NCBI GenBank assembly: GCA_020638795.1 | Contig: JACKHW010000004.1 | Coordinates: 62,001-126,000, forward strand | Reading direction: 5' to 3' | From: Planctomycetota bacterium | Lineage (GTDB): Bacteria > Planctomycetota > UBA1135 > GCA-002748355 | Length of the DNA stretch: 64,000 bases | Shown here: piece after piece, positions 17,587-26,044 of the stretch | How the letters are laid out: the number at the start of each line of letters is the position of its first letter | How positions within the stretch are numbered: the stretch's first letter is position 1 | Made by a program: the position numbers and the translations under genes | Notes under the pieces: generated by a model | What the model saw: the letters and a program-made list of their open reading frames with translations, nothing else | What the model was told of the DNA's origin: nothing | The model's database searches: none

Positions 17587-18735
17587 TCAGCGAATAGCGT
17601 CCTCCGACAGGTCCCGCGGCTTCGCCGTCGCGGCATGCCCGACGAGCGCGAGCGCGAACCACGCACTCGCTACCGACGATCGACCGTAGCTGAGCAGAGG
17701 CAGCGGCAATCCGGTCGGCGGTAGCAGTCCGGTGCAGACACCGACGTGGATGAAGAGGTGGGCTGCGAAGTAGGTTGCAACCCCGGCGGCGAGCAGGCGC
17801 CCGAACCGATCGCGCAAGCGGTACGCACACGCGACGATCGAGAGCGAGAAGAACGTGTAGAGCAGAATGACCGTCATCGCACCGCGGAAGCCGGTCTCCT
17901 CGCAGATGACCGCGAACAAGAAGTCCGTGCTGCGATACGGCAAGAAGTCGTACCTGTTCTGCAGACCTTCGAACAACCCATCGCCAGACACGCCACCAGA
18001 CCCGATCGCGATCAAGCTCTGCATCAGCTGATATCCCGGGCCACGCCACTCCGCAGGCGTGAGATGGTCCTGGCCGAGCCAGATCGCGATGCGTTCGAGT
18101 TGGTAGCTCTGTAGGAACGGTAGTACTGCAACGAGTCCGAGTGCGCCGAGCGCAATCGTCGCGAAGAGATGCAGCGGGCGCGCACCCGCGACCCAGGACA
18201 TCGCGAACAGGATCGGCAACATCGACAGCGCGCTTCCCAGGTCCGGTTGCCGCAGCGTCAAATACATCGGCAGGAGCGTCAGAATCAGCGGAATCAGGAC
18301 GACGTCGACGAAGCCGCCATGGCTCTTGAGTCGCAGCCATCGCGCCAGGGCGAGCACGAGGATCGGTTTTGCAAACTCGGTCGGTTGAATCGTCGCCGAC
18401 CCGATTCCGTACCAACGCCGGGCTCCGTTCAGCGTGACCCCGAACCATGGCAAGAGCGCGAGTGCCGTGAGGACGAGCGCGAAGAGAACGAACGCATTGC
18501 TCAATGCGAACGCGCGCGGCACGAAGGACAACCCGATCGCAATCGCGCCGCACACGACAATTGCCATCGCTTGCTTGCTGTCCTGTCCGGCGAAGTCATC
18601 GCTGCCGATCGTCGCGGAATGCACGAACACGAACCCGACGCCCGCGAGCACGAAGGCGAGTACGAAGACGTACCACGGGAAGCCCACGAACACGCCGGCG
18701 AACCGCGCGATCCTCGATTCGACCTCGAGTCTCAT
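17587..18735 (-). CDS. rodA: RodA, SEDS-family peptidoglycan glycosyltransferase
   Basis: 382 residues, about ten membrane helices. SEDS hallmarks are present: GARRWYGIG with IQPTEFAKP, LRQPDLGSAL, and the periplasmic GDGLFEGLQN, FLPYRSTDFLFAVICEETGF and GLPLPLLSYGRSS motifs. RodA polymerises glycan strands from lipid II together with PBP2 in the elongation machinery. Its ATG overlaps the PBP2 stop (ATGA), the usual mrdA-mrdB order. It is the last gene of the mre/mrd operon. Confidence 0.94.
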   Translation of the reverse strand: MRLEVESRIARFAGVFVGFPWYVFVLAFVLAGVGFVFVHSATIGSDDFAGQDSKQAMAIVVCGAIAIGLSFVPRAFALSNAFVLFALVLTALALLPWFGVTLNGARRWYGIGSATIQPTEFAKPILVLALARWLRLKSHGGFVDVVLIPLILTLLPMYLTLRQPDLGSALSMLPILFAMSWVAGARPLHLFATIALGALGLVAVLPFLQSYQLERIAIWLGQDHLTPAEWRGPGYQLMQSLIAIGSGGVSGDGLFEGLQNRYDFLPYRSTDFLFAVICEETGFRGAMTVILLYTFFSLSIVACAYRLRDRFGRLLAAGVATYFAAHLFIHVGVCTGLLPPTGLPLPLLSYGRSSVASAWFALALVGHAATAKPRDLSEDAIR

Positions 18736-21389
18736 CGTGGTCGCCCGCCGTCGCCGAAGAGCATCGTGTGGAGCGCGGGTCTTTGTTCGAGCGAGCGCAG
18801 GAAGATCGCGAGCGCACGCGCCGGGAAGTCGCCACCATGAATCTTCGGTGGCGTCTCCCAATATGTGATGCAGAACGCGAGCCTCGGGGACTCCCACGGC
18901 AAGTATCCTGCAAACGATGCGTTGTTCGCCGACTTTCCGAGGACTTCGGCAGTCCCCGTCTTGGCTGCGACGCGATCTCCCTGCAGACCGGCGTGCCGGG
19001 CCGTACCATCCGAAAGCGGAACGTCGATCATGCCGCGACGCACTCGATCGAGAACATCGTCACCTACGTCGAGCGGAGTGCTCGGAGGTCGATCGACGGC
19101 CTCGCCGTCCACGCGCGCCACGATCTGGAGTGGCGGCAACCTGCCGGTACCTAGCGCCGCGTAGGCACGCGCCAGGAGGATTGGTGGCATGCGCCAGCCG
19201 TAGCCGATCGAGCGTTGCAACAGCGACCGACGCTCCCGCGGAACCGGCCCGGGCGGATCGATGCGCAGCCCGAGAACGTGAATGTTGTTGTCCGTTCCGG
19301 CGAGCAAGCCGAAGCGCAACAGCGCACGTTGCAGTCCCTCGAACGTCAGTTGCTGGCCGAGCTGACCGAAGTAACTGTTGCACGAGTATCGCAGCGCCTT
19401 CTGCAGCGACTGCGGCTGCCAGCGGTTGCGACAATCACAGCTGATGCGGTTCCACCCGCTGCCGTAGTGTCCCGAGCAGATCTCGTACTCGTGTCCATCG
19501 ACGAAGCCTTGGACGAGTCCCTCGACGGCGAAAACGGGCTTGAGGACCGAACCCGGTGACGGCTGCCACCGATGCACGCACGTCGGATTCGACCGGTCGG
19601 GAATATCGATGTCGAGGAGGTCGTTGTGCCATGTCCTGGGTAGCCACGCCATGCCTCGGATGTCGCCGGTGACGGCATCGATCAAGGCGAAGCTCGCCTT
19701 GACCTTCGCGGGATCGAGAGAGTGACCGTTGATCGTCTCGAGACTCGCCTCCTCGAGTGCCCTGTCGAGCAGGTCCTGCACTTCGTGATCGATCGTGAGC
19801 TCGACGTCGTGACCACGACGCGCTGCGACGTGCGTCGGACTGAAACGCTCCTGCCCCGTCCGGTCACGCAACAGCGCACGCCAACCCGCTTGCCCCGTCA
19901 GGAGCGGATCGAGATACGCCTCCAGGTTGTTGAGCCCTTCGCGCACGCGAAACTCGCTGAGCAGGCGCCGCTTGACTTCCTCCTGCCAGATTTCGCGCTC
20001 GTCCTCGGCGAGGTGCAGTCGCTTGGTGCCATCGACATCGCTGTCGAGTTCGTCGCCGAGCACGAGTGTCGGCTTCGCGGCATCATCGACCGACTCACGC
20101 CACTGCGTGATGCCGAGAATCGAGTAGGGGCGCCCGCGAGGGTCGAGCGTCGGGTACCGCCTCCGGAGTTCTTCTCCGACCTCGAATCCGGGATACGACT
20201 CGCGCTTGCCGAGAACCAGGGCGACGACACTCTCGAACTCGACGGGCTTGTCGACGACGACGGGTCCGTACTCACTCCGGAATCGCAACGCGATTCGTTC
20301 TTCGAATTCCGTCGCGTGCTTGCCGCCACGCGTACCGGCAGTCAGAGCGTTCGCGAGTCGACGCGACAGCGTCATGTCTTCCGTCGCTTCGCTCGTGACG
20401 CACGCATCGAAGACTCGACTCCAGAATCCGGGCACGAACTCGGCTTGGCGAGCGTGTAACTCGTCGACGCGCGCTTCGGTCCTGCGATCGTGCAATCGAT
20501 CGCAGGCATCGAGCCAAGAGAACAAGTCACCATGCTCGCTGACCCACCCTGCGGCGGAGCCCTTGCCGGCGACACGTGTCATCGATCCGGGCAGCGTCAG
20601 TCGAGGACCGAGGATCCCCGCGAGTTCGTCGAGTGCAGCGATCTGCTTGCGCACGCGCGCAACGACCTCTCCGGCCACTTCGACCGGAGACCAAGGAAGG
20701 CCCCCCGCGCGCGCGACGAACGACGCCACGGGTAGGTCACGGTCCTCACCATCGAGACCTTCGAACACGCGCGCAACGGGCATGCCGTGACGACGTAGAG
20801 TCGCCGTCTGGTCGAGGATGTGGAACACGTAGAACCGCAGAACCGATCGCAGACGCTTACCGAGTGGCCCATCGCGGCGCAGCAATGAGATCGGTAGTTC
20901 GAGTGTTCGGAGCGCCGCAGCCTCGAAGCGCCCGACCGGATCCACGTACGTCAGGGGTTCGCCATCGACGAGACCGTCCGGCACGATCGCGCCGTCCGTT
21001 GCTTGCCGCGTGACCGACTGCAGTTCGCGCAAGAACCGATCGAGATGCACGAGCAGTCCGCACACGTGCCCGCGACGAAAGTCGCGATACACGAAGCGCA
21101 ACACGAACTGCGACTCGTCCTCGACGAGCACGTGGCCCCGGGCATCGACGATGTTCCCGCGCTTCGCGTGGAGCCATTCGACACCGTGGAGATTGCGCGT
21201 TCGGTGCAAGCGCATCTCCTCCGCTTTGACGATCTGCAGATTGAAGAGACGCATCCCGAGGAAGATCGGCGCGAGCAGAATGCACGAGGCGAGAACGGCG
21301 AGTCTTCGTTTGGCTCGGCTGACGCGGCCACGACCTTCTTCGAAAGCGGTCCAGGGCCGGAACGGTTGACGACGCGTGCCTCGGCTCAT
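18732..21389 (-). CDS. mrdA: Penicillin-binding protein 2 with expanded N-terminal region
   Basis: 885 residues (ATG at 21389), against roughly 600-650 for typical PBP2. One membrane anchor at about 29-46. The transpeptidase motifs are intact: SVLK (Ser614, Lys617), SCN (669-671) and KTG (810-812). The extra length lies between the anchor and the catalytic domain (about 100-500), where the non-catalytic pedestal domain is swollen with helical, charged sequence. It cross-links peptidoglycan during elongation with RodA. ATGA overlaps tie it to mreD upstream and rodA downstream. Confidence 0.92.
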   Translation of the reverse strand: MSRGTRRQPFRPWTAFEEGRGRVSRAKRRLAVLASCILLAPIFLGMRLFNLQIVKAEEMRLHRTRNLHGVEWLHAKRGNIVDARGHVLVEDESQFVLRFVYRDFRRGHVCGLLVHLDRFLRELQSVTRQATDGAIVPDGLVDGEPLTYVDPVGRFEAAALRTLELPISLLRRDGPLGKRLRSVLRFYVFHILDQTATLRRHGMPVARVFEGLDGEDRDLPVASFVARAGGLPWSPVEVAGEVVARVRKQIAALDELAGILGPRLTLPGSMTRVAGKGSAAGWVSEHGDLFSWLDACDRLHDRRTEARVDELHARQAEFVPGFWSRVFDACVTSEATEDMTLSRRLANALTAGTRGGKHATEFEERIALRFRSEYGPVVVDKPVEFESVVALVLGKRESYPGFEVGEELRRRYPTLDPRGRPYSILGITQWRESVDDAAKPTLVLGDELDSDVDGTKRLHLAEDEREIWQEEVKRRLLSEFRVREGLNNLEAYLDPLLTGQAGWRALLRDRTGQERFSPTHVAARRGHDVELTIDHEVQDLLDRALEEASLETINGHSLDPAKVKASFALIDAVTGDIRGMAWLPRTWHNDLLDIDIPDRSNPTCVHRWQPSPGSVLKPVFAVEGLVQGFVDGHEYEICSGHYGSGWNRISCDCRNRWQPQSLQKALRYSCNSYFGQLGQQLTFEGLQRALLRFGLLAGTDNNIHVLGLRIDPPGPVPRERRSLLQRSIGYGWRMPPILLARAYAALGTGRLPPLQIVARVDGEAVDRPPSTPLDVGDDVLDRVRRGMIDVPLSDGTARHAGLQGDRVAAKTGTAEVLGKSANNASFAGYLPWESPRLAFCITYWETPPKIHGGDFPARALAIFLRSLEQRPALHTMLFGDGGRPR

Positions 21390-21877
21390 GGGGACAACTC
21401 GGGCCGCATGACGGCGCGTTTCCGAAAACCGAAGAGCGAACCCACGACCAAACAGCCGGGAACGACGACGCCGGTAACGATCCACGCTAGGGCTCCGCGG
21501 CCGTACGGATCGCCCGCTCCGGACGCGAGGAGGACGCTACTGGACAACGAGGCGAGTGCGGCGAGAGAGAACGCGCTCACGGCTTGAAAGGGCCATCGAT
21601 CCGGAAAGAACCGTCGTGAGAACGGCCGCACACACCAATAGGCCGCCAACATCCACCAGAGCCAGTACACGAAACTGCCTGGAGCGAAGGTCGCTCGAGC
21701 AATGGCTAGCGACGCGAACCGCGGCAAGATGTGCCGCTCGTCCCGTGCTACGAGCGATGCGACGATGACGAGCACCGAGAAATCGGGAACGAGCTCCGGA
21801 CCGACGCGCGCGATCAGGGCGATCTCGAGGCCAGCGAGTTGCACGAGTACGACGAACTCGATCAAGACACGGATCAT
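21386..21877 (-). CDS. mreD: MreD-like rod-shape protein
   Basis: 163 residues, about four to five membrane helices, no strong sequence motif. Identified by size, topology and position between mreC and mrdA, with ATGA overlaps on both sides. MreD is an inner-membrane part of the elongasome linking MreC and the synthases. Sequence divergence is normal for this family. Confidence 0.78.
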   Translation of the reverse strand: MIRVLIEFVVLVQLAGLEIALIARVGPELVPDFSVLVIVASLVARDERHILPRFASLAIARATFAPGSFVYWLWWMLAAYWCVRPFSRRFFPDRWPFQAVSAFSLAALASLSSSVLLASGAGDPYGRGALAWIVTGVVVPGCLVVGSLFGFRKRAVMRPELSP

Positions 21878-23319
21878 CGCGCGCCTCCGATCGCGAACTC
21901 AACGCGGTGCGGCCACGCTGCGATGCCGAACAGTTCGACGTCGATCTTCGAGCCTTCCCCGTGCCGCAACCGACCACAGAGCAAGCCATGTGGAAAGTCC
22001 TCGCCGTCGACACCGGTGAAAACCCACGCACCGTCCCATGCCGCACCATCCAGCGTCGCAGGATGCTCGATGTGAAAGCGCCCCCGTTGCTTGCCGTCTG
22101 CAGCGAGTGCGATGCCTGCCCCGCGGGCAACCACGGTCTGCGTTCGAGAGCCGAGTGCGAGCACCAGCGGAATCCTCGCCGCGACCTCGCACAGCGGAAC
22201 TGCGCCCGCGAATCCGAAGCCCGCCCAATCGACGCGCCCGAGACAGCGCAACCCGTCGATCACGGCGCCGCCACGCCTCGCGCTGCGTGCCGCCAGGACG
22301 ACCCGCCGCCAACGAGACGCGACCGGCGACGACCAAACCGTGGATGCCACGCCTCGTGGCGGCGCGGACCGCACTCGGATCGCTGGTGGTGCCGAAGGAT
22401 CCGGGAGCAAGAGGCCGACGCGCACGAGGCTCCGCGCATCGAAGCGCGGCTCGACGAAGCGACTGAGGACGAACGCACGTTCTCGATAACCGACGTCCTC
22501 GACGGTCCCGAGCACGAGCCCTGCAGGCAGCAACGGCTGCAGGCGATCGCTCTTCGCCGTGCGTGCGACGTACGGTGCAACGTCCTCGCTCCAGGTCTCG
22601 AGCTGCTGCGGAGCCGCACGCACCACACGCAATCGAAACGGGTCATGGACGTGCGCCGGCTCGACCAGCATGCGCAGCGCCGGCGCATCGGGTGCGCGTT
22701 CCGAACGCGCGACGGCGACGATGCGCGTCGCGACGATCCCGCGAAGAGTCTCGCGTCGTGACGGCACGTGATCGATCGTGCGCACACGCACGAAGTCCTC
22801 GGATTCGATCTCTTCCGCACTTTCGGCACCTTGCGGCGGGGCATCCGCGAGTGGCGCGATGACGAATCCGACGAGATCTTCGCCATGGACGACGGGAGTC
22901 CCGGCCAGGCGCTGGAGCTCTTCGCGACTCGCACGCGCGTCGAGCACGAGAGTCGTCGGTCGACGGCGCCCACCTTCGGTCCTACGAACCGTGCACAGAT
23001 ACGGAGTGACGAGTTCGAGACCGGCGAGCGCACGCTGGTCCAGTGTCTGGCGGAACGCGTCGACGAGTGCGCGCTCCTGATCGTCGGGCTCAGGCGAGCC
23101 AACCGATCGCTCACCCGCGAAGACGACATCGCGAACGGACCAAGGACGAAACGCGAGGGCGACGATCGAGCGTATCGTCCCTTCGAACGGCAGCGTCGCC
23201 TCGGGCCAAAAGCACGCGAACGGCGTGAGGAGCAGACCGAGGATCGCGAGAACCCCGCTCGCCCGCTTGCGCCGCACGGCACTCTTCGACAGCAGCGTGT
23301 TGTCCTGGAAGAAGCGCAT
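21874..23319 (-). CDS. mreC: MreC-like rod-shape protein
   Basis: 481 residues, longer than most MreC (about 280-370). One N-terminal membrane helix (about 22-40, VLAILGLLLTPFACFW) and a periplasmic body. Identified by position directly after mreB and overlapping mreD by ATGA. Beta-domain-like stretches with Gly turns appear towards the C-terminus (AARIPLVLALGSRTQTVVA, GRFHIEHPATL). MreC scaffolds PBP2 and RodA on the periplasmic side. The sequence is divergent, so part of the assignment is from gene order. Confidence 0.75.
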   Translation of the reverse strand: MRFFQDNTLLSKSAVRRKRASGVLAILGLLLTPFACFWPEATLPFEGTIRSIVALAFRPWSVRDVVFAGERSVGSPEPDDQERALVDAFRQTLDQRALAGLELVTPYLCTVRRTEGGRRRPTTLVLDARASREELQRLAGTPVVHGEDLVGFVIAPLADAPPQGAESAEEIESEDFVRVRTIDHVPSRRETLRGIVATRIVAVARSERAPDAPALRMLVEPAHVHDPFRLRVVRAAPQQLETWSEDVAPYVARTAKSDRLQPLLPAGLVLGTVEDVGYRERAFVLSRFVEPRFDARSLVRVGLLLPDPSAPPAIRVRSAPPRGVASTVWSSPVASRWRRVVLAARSARRGGAVIDGLRCLGRVDWAGFGFAGAVPLCEVAARIPLVLALGSRTQTVVARGAGIALAADGKQRGRFHIEHPATLDGAAWDGAWVFTGVDGEDFPHGLLCGRLRHGEGSKIDVELFGIAAWPHRVEFAIGGAR

Positions 23320-23367
23320 CGTGTCGCCTCGATCGAGGAGTCCGTCCCGACAACGCTCGTCGGGCGA

Positions 23368-24420
23368 TCAGTTCTGATTGCTGCTGTAGAGGAACGGTGA
23401 CAAGCGATCGAGCTGCCGCAGCACAACGCCCGTACCGCGCGCGACGCAAGTCAACGGATCGTCGGCGACGTTGATCTCGAGGTCGAGTTCTTCCGCCAAG
23501 ACTTCGGGAAGCCCTTTGAGGAGCGCACCACCGCCCGCGAGCGTGCATCCGTTCTTGGTGAGGTCGGCACTGAGTTCGGGCGGGGTGCGCTCGAGTACGT
23601 TCTGGATCCCGGTGATGATGCGGCGCAGGGGATCCTGGAGTGCGCTTCGAATCTCGTCCGAGCTGATCAGCGCGCGGCGCGGCCTGCCGGTCATGAAATC
23701 GCGCCCCGAGATCTCGAGCGAATATTCCTGCTCCATCGCGCGCGCCGAGCCGATGGTGTGCTTGATGTCTTCGGCCATCAATGGACCGATGAGCAGGTTG
23801 TACTTGTCGCGAATGTGCTTGACGATGGCTTCGTCGAAGTTGTCGCCAGCGACACGCAAGCACGCGGCTTCGACGACGCCAGCGAGCGACAACACCGCGA
23901 CCTCGGTCGTGCCGCCACCGATATCGATGATCAGGTTGCCTTCGGGTTCGGTGACCTGCAGCCCAGCGCCGAGACCGGCAGCGATCGGCTCTTCGACGAG
24001 GTAGACCTCACGAGCACCGGCACGCTCGGCGCTGTCGATGAACGCACGCCGCTGCACCTCGGTCGTGCCGTACGGGATCGCGATGACGAGGCGGGGTTTG
24101 ACGAATCGACGCCGATTGTGCAACGCGTTGATGAAATAGCGCAGCATCGCTTCGGTGATCTCGAAGTCGGCGATCACGCCTTCGCGCAACGGACGTATGA
24201 CGTCGATGCCGTGCGGAGCGCGCCCTTGCATGCGGTACGCCTCGCGACCCACCGCACGCCCGCCGAGGATGACCTCGCTCGAACCCGCTTTGACCGCGAC
24301 GACGCTCGGCTCGTTCATCACGACACCGCCGTCCTCGACATACACGAGCGTGTTCGCCGTCCCGAGATCGATCCCCATGTCGATCGAGAAGCGACCTGCC
24401 ACCCATTCGATCAGCTTCAA
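23368..24420 (-). CDS. mreB: Actin-like MreB
   Basis: 350 residues. Actin-fold motifs are clear: phosphate-1 DLGTANTLVYVE near residue 18, VVAIPYGTTEVQ-like connect region, phosphate-2 DIGGGTTEVAVL, adenosine motif GGGALLKGLPEVL. The N-terminus (MKLIEWVAGRFSIDMG) matches the membrane-binding start of MreB. The start codon is TTG, preceded at short distance by a run containing GGGGAG; no in-frame ATG is available upstream. MreB filaments organise lateral wall synthesis. First gene of the operon that continues into mreC, mreD, mrdA and rodA. Confidence 0.95.
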   Translation of the reverse strand: MKLIEWVAGRFSIDMGIDLGTANTLVYVEDGGVVMNEPSVVAVKAGSSEVILGGRAVGREAYRMQGRAPHGIDVIRPLREGVIADFEITEAMLRYFINALHNRRRFVKPRLVIAIPYGTTEVQRRAFIDSAERAGAREVYLVEEPIAAGLGAGLQVTEPEGNLIIDIGGGTTEVAVLSLAGVVEAACLRVAGDNFDEAIVKHIRDKYNLLIGPLMAEDIKHTIGSARAMEQEYSLEISGRDFMTGRPRRALISSDEIRSALQDPLRRIITGIQNVLERTPPELSADLTKNGCTLAGGGALLKGLPEVLAEELDLEINVADDPLTCVARGTGVVLRQLDRLSPFLYSSNQN

Positions 24421-24505
24421 GCTCCCCCCTCTCGGCTCGAATTCGGCCTCCCCATATGTGGCTATCCGGAACGGGGCATCCGAGCGGCGCTCCGGCCCCG
24501 TGAAT

Positions 24506-24518
24506 CCTGAGCCTCAGG
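24506..24518. repeat. 13-bp palindrome upstream of mreB
   Basis: CCTGAGCCTCAGG is a perfect odd-length inverted repeat about 86 bp upstream of the mreB start, in the interval where its promoter must lie. It could be a repressor or activator half-site pair. Nothing else supports this. Confidence 0.3.
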
Positions 24519-24587
24519 CTAACGAGCCGCTCGCACCATGTCGCGAGCGAAATCACCGCGGCAGCGGCGCACGCTGCCCCGGAACGC

Positions 24588-24622
24588 AAAAAGGGGTCCG
24601 ATGCGTTCGCATCGGACCCCTT
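24588..24622 (-). terminator. Strong intrinsic terminator
   Basis: A perfect 14-bp stem (24591-24604 with 24609-24622) around a 4-base loop, followed on the minus strand by five T residues (24592-24588). It lies 22 bp after the stop of the 60-residue membrane protein gene and should end that transcript before the mreB promoter. There is no T tract on the plus-strand side, so it acts in one direction. Confidence 0.92.
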
Positions 24623-24644
24623 CGGTGTCTGCCCCGACTTCGGC

Positions 24645-24827
24645 TCAGCCGGCGAACGGGCCGCGTCCGTAGTGATCGCCGAGCGCCATCATCGCGAACA
24701 CCAGGGCGCCGATCAGCAGGATGCTGGTCGTCACGATGATCGCGAAATCGATGCCCTGGCCTTGGGAATCGCCCTCGTCGAGGATCTCGATCGGGGCTTC
24801 TTCAACGACTGCTTGTCTGCGTGCCAT
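24645..24827 (-). CDS. 60-residue single-pass membrane protein
   Basis: Starts ATG at 24827 with an excellent AGGAGG seven bases upstream. A charged cytoplasmic-like N-terminus (AVVEEAPIEILDEGDSQ) is followed by one membrane helix (about residues 27-47) and a short Gly-rich end. It starts 15 bp after the coiled-coil protein gene and is followed by a strong terminator, so the two genes form a clean dicistron. Function unknown. Confidence 0.8.
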   Translation of the reverse strand: MARRQAVVEEAPIEILDEGDSQGQGIDFAIIVTTSILLIGALVFAMMALGDHYGRGPFAG

Positions 24828-24842
24828 GGTCGTCCTCCTGGA

Positions 24843-25706
24843 TCAGCGGGTGCCGAGGCGAGTCGTGGCCTTGTCGCCCTTGGAGATCGACTTGCTCGGA
24901 ACGGCGTTTTCGACGCGCGCGAACGCGAGATTGTCGCTGACTTCGACGACACGGACTTCACCCTTGTAGGAGGTGCCGTCGTGGATCGAGAAGCTCATGC
25001 CCGGCGTGACGCCGCTGTTTTCGCCGAGGCTGATCGTGACCGACTGGAGCGCGTTGTTGACGTCCATGATCGTGCCGTCGATCGCGGGCTGTGCACCCTT
25101 GATGATGTCCGCGACGTTGGGGATCGCCTTCTGGATGACGGCGATCTGCATTTCGAGGTCCTGCTTCGTCGCCGTCATTTCATTGAGGTCGGCGATCAAG
25201 CTCTCGGTGCGCTGTTTTTCCTTCGTGAGGCTGGCCTCGACCGCGTTGAGCTGGTCCTGGAGGCTGTTCTGCGAGCTGACGGCCTGCATCTTGGCTTCGT
25301 TGGCCGCGACCCATTCCTTCGTGAGGGTCTCGATGCGGGTGCTCTGGTCTTCGAGCTTGCTCGCGATCTGAGCCGACGATGCGTCGATCGACTCGAGCTT
25401 CTGCGTCAAGCGCTGCAGCTTGCTCTTGTTGTCCGTGTCGGCCTCTTCGAGCGACTTGATCGTCGTCTGCGAGGTCGCGAGGAGCGAAGACTTGGTGGTC
25501 AAGTCCGTCGAGTAGTTCTGGACCTGACCGTTGAGAGCGACGATCTGCTCCTCGAGGTTCTTCTTCTCCGCTTCGGCAGCGACGATCTTCTCTTCCAGCT
25601 TGGTCTTGTACGAAGTCTGGTTTTTGAGATAGAAGCCCGCGAAGCCGATGAAAGCCGCCGCGAGAACGAGGTTCAGGATGATGAAAAGACGACCGATTGG
25701 ACTCAT
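24843..25706 (-). CDS. Membrane-anchored coiled-coil protein
   Basis: 287 residues from ATG at 25706. One N-terminal membrane helix (about 5-25), then a long heptad-rich coiled coil (about 35-215, LEEKIVAAEAEKKNLEEQI, LQRLTQKLESIDASSAQI), and a compact C-terminal domain (about 230-285) with SLGENSGVTPGMSFSIHDG and ARVENAVPSKSISKGDKA, which looks like a small beta-barrel of the kind that ends some MreC-like and envelope adaptor proteins. Probably an envelope spacer or scaffold. It is directly upstream of the 60-residue membrane protein. Confidence 0.8.
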   Translation of the reverse strand: MSPIGRLFIILNLVLAAAFIGFAGFYLKNQTSYKTKLEEKIVAAEAEKKNLEEQIVALNGQVQNYSTDLTTKSSLLATSQTTIKSLEEADTDNKSKLQRLTQKLESIDASSAQIASKLEDQSTRIETLTKEWVAANEAKMQAVSSQNSLQDQLNAVEASLTKEKQRTESLIADLNEMTATKQDLEMQIAVIQKAIPNVADIIKGAQPAIDGTIMDVNNALQSVTISLGENSGVTPGMSFSIHDGTSYKGEVRVVEVSDNLAFARVENAVPSKSISKGDKATTRLGTR

Positions 25707-25846
25707 CTCGTGAGATTCTCCGTGGAGAAGATCGGGGGTAGACGGACTGCTAAGGGAGCGGCGATTCTGTCGGGGCAACGGTCCGCGTGCGCCTGCACGA
25801 GGAGCGGTGACCTGGAGAACCAGGACGGCCGGACCGAGAAACCCGT

Positions 25847-25891
25847 CCTCCGCCGAAGCGGAGACCGAAGCTTACCCTCCGCCGAAGCGGA
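25847..25891 (-). repeat. Two tandem UUCG-tetraloop hairpins in a leader
   Basis: A 16-bp direct repeat (25847-25862 and 25876-25891, 29 bp apart) reads on the minus strand as a CCGC stem, a TTCG loop and GCGG, each extendable to about 7 bp. The C(UUCG)G loop is an unusually stable RNA tetraloop. The copies lie in the predicted leader of the coiled-coil protein gene, about 140 bases before its start. No T tract follows, so they are not obvious terminators. Confidence 0.7.
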
Positions 25892-25984
25892 AGACCGCCG
25901 TTCTTGGCGTCTCGACCGATTTCCGAACTGATGCAGGCCACCGGACCTCGGGGATCGCAAACGAGCTATCCCCAAGAAGACGCG

Positions 25985-26013
25985 ATTGTTACTGCAGGAC
26001 TCGGGGCGGTCAA
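25985..26013 (-). promoter_or_regulatory. Candidate sigma-70-type promoter for the coiled-coil protein gene
   Basis: On the minus strand TTGACC (26013-26008) and AACAAT (25990-25985) are separated by 17 bp. The -35 matches 5 of 6 and the -10 matches 4 of 6 consensus bases. Transcription from here would give a leader of roughly 270 nt containing the two UUCG hairpins. Confidence 0.45.
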
Positions 26014-26044
26014 GAAGCCGTGAACGACATCGGCCCGAACGATT

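Larger units (their letters stand above)
25707..26044. other. 338-bp intergenic region / long 5' leader
   Basis: Lies between the lnt stop and the coiled-coil protein start, both on the minus strand. It holds a plausible promoter (25985-26013) and two tandem UUCG hairpins (25847-25891), listed separately. No coding frame with convincing codon use was found. Confidence 0.6.
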
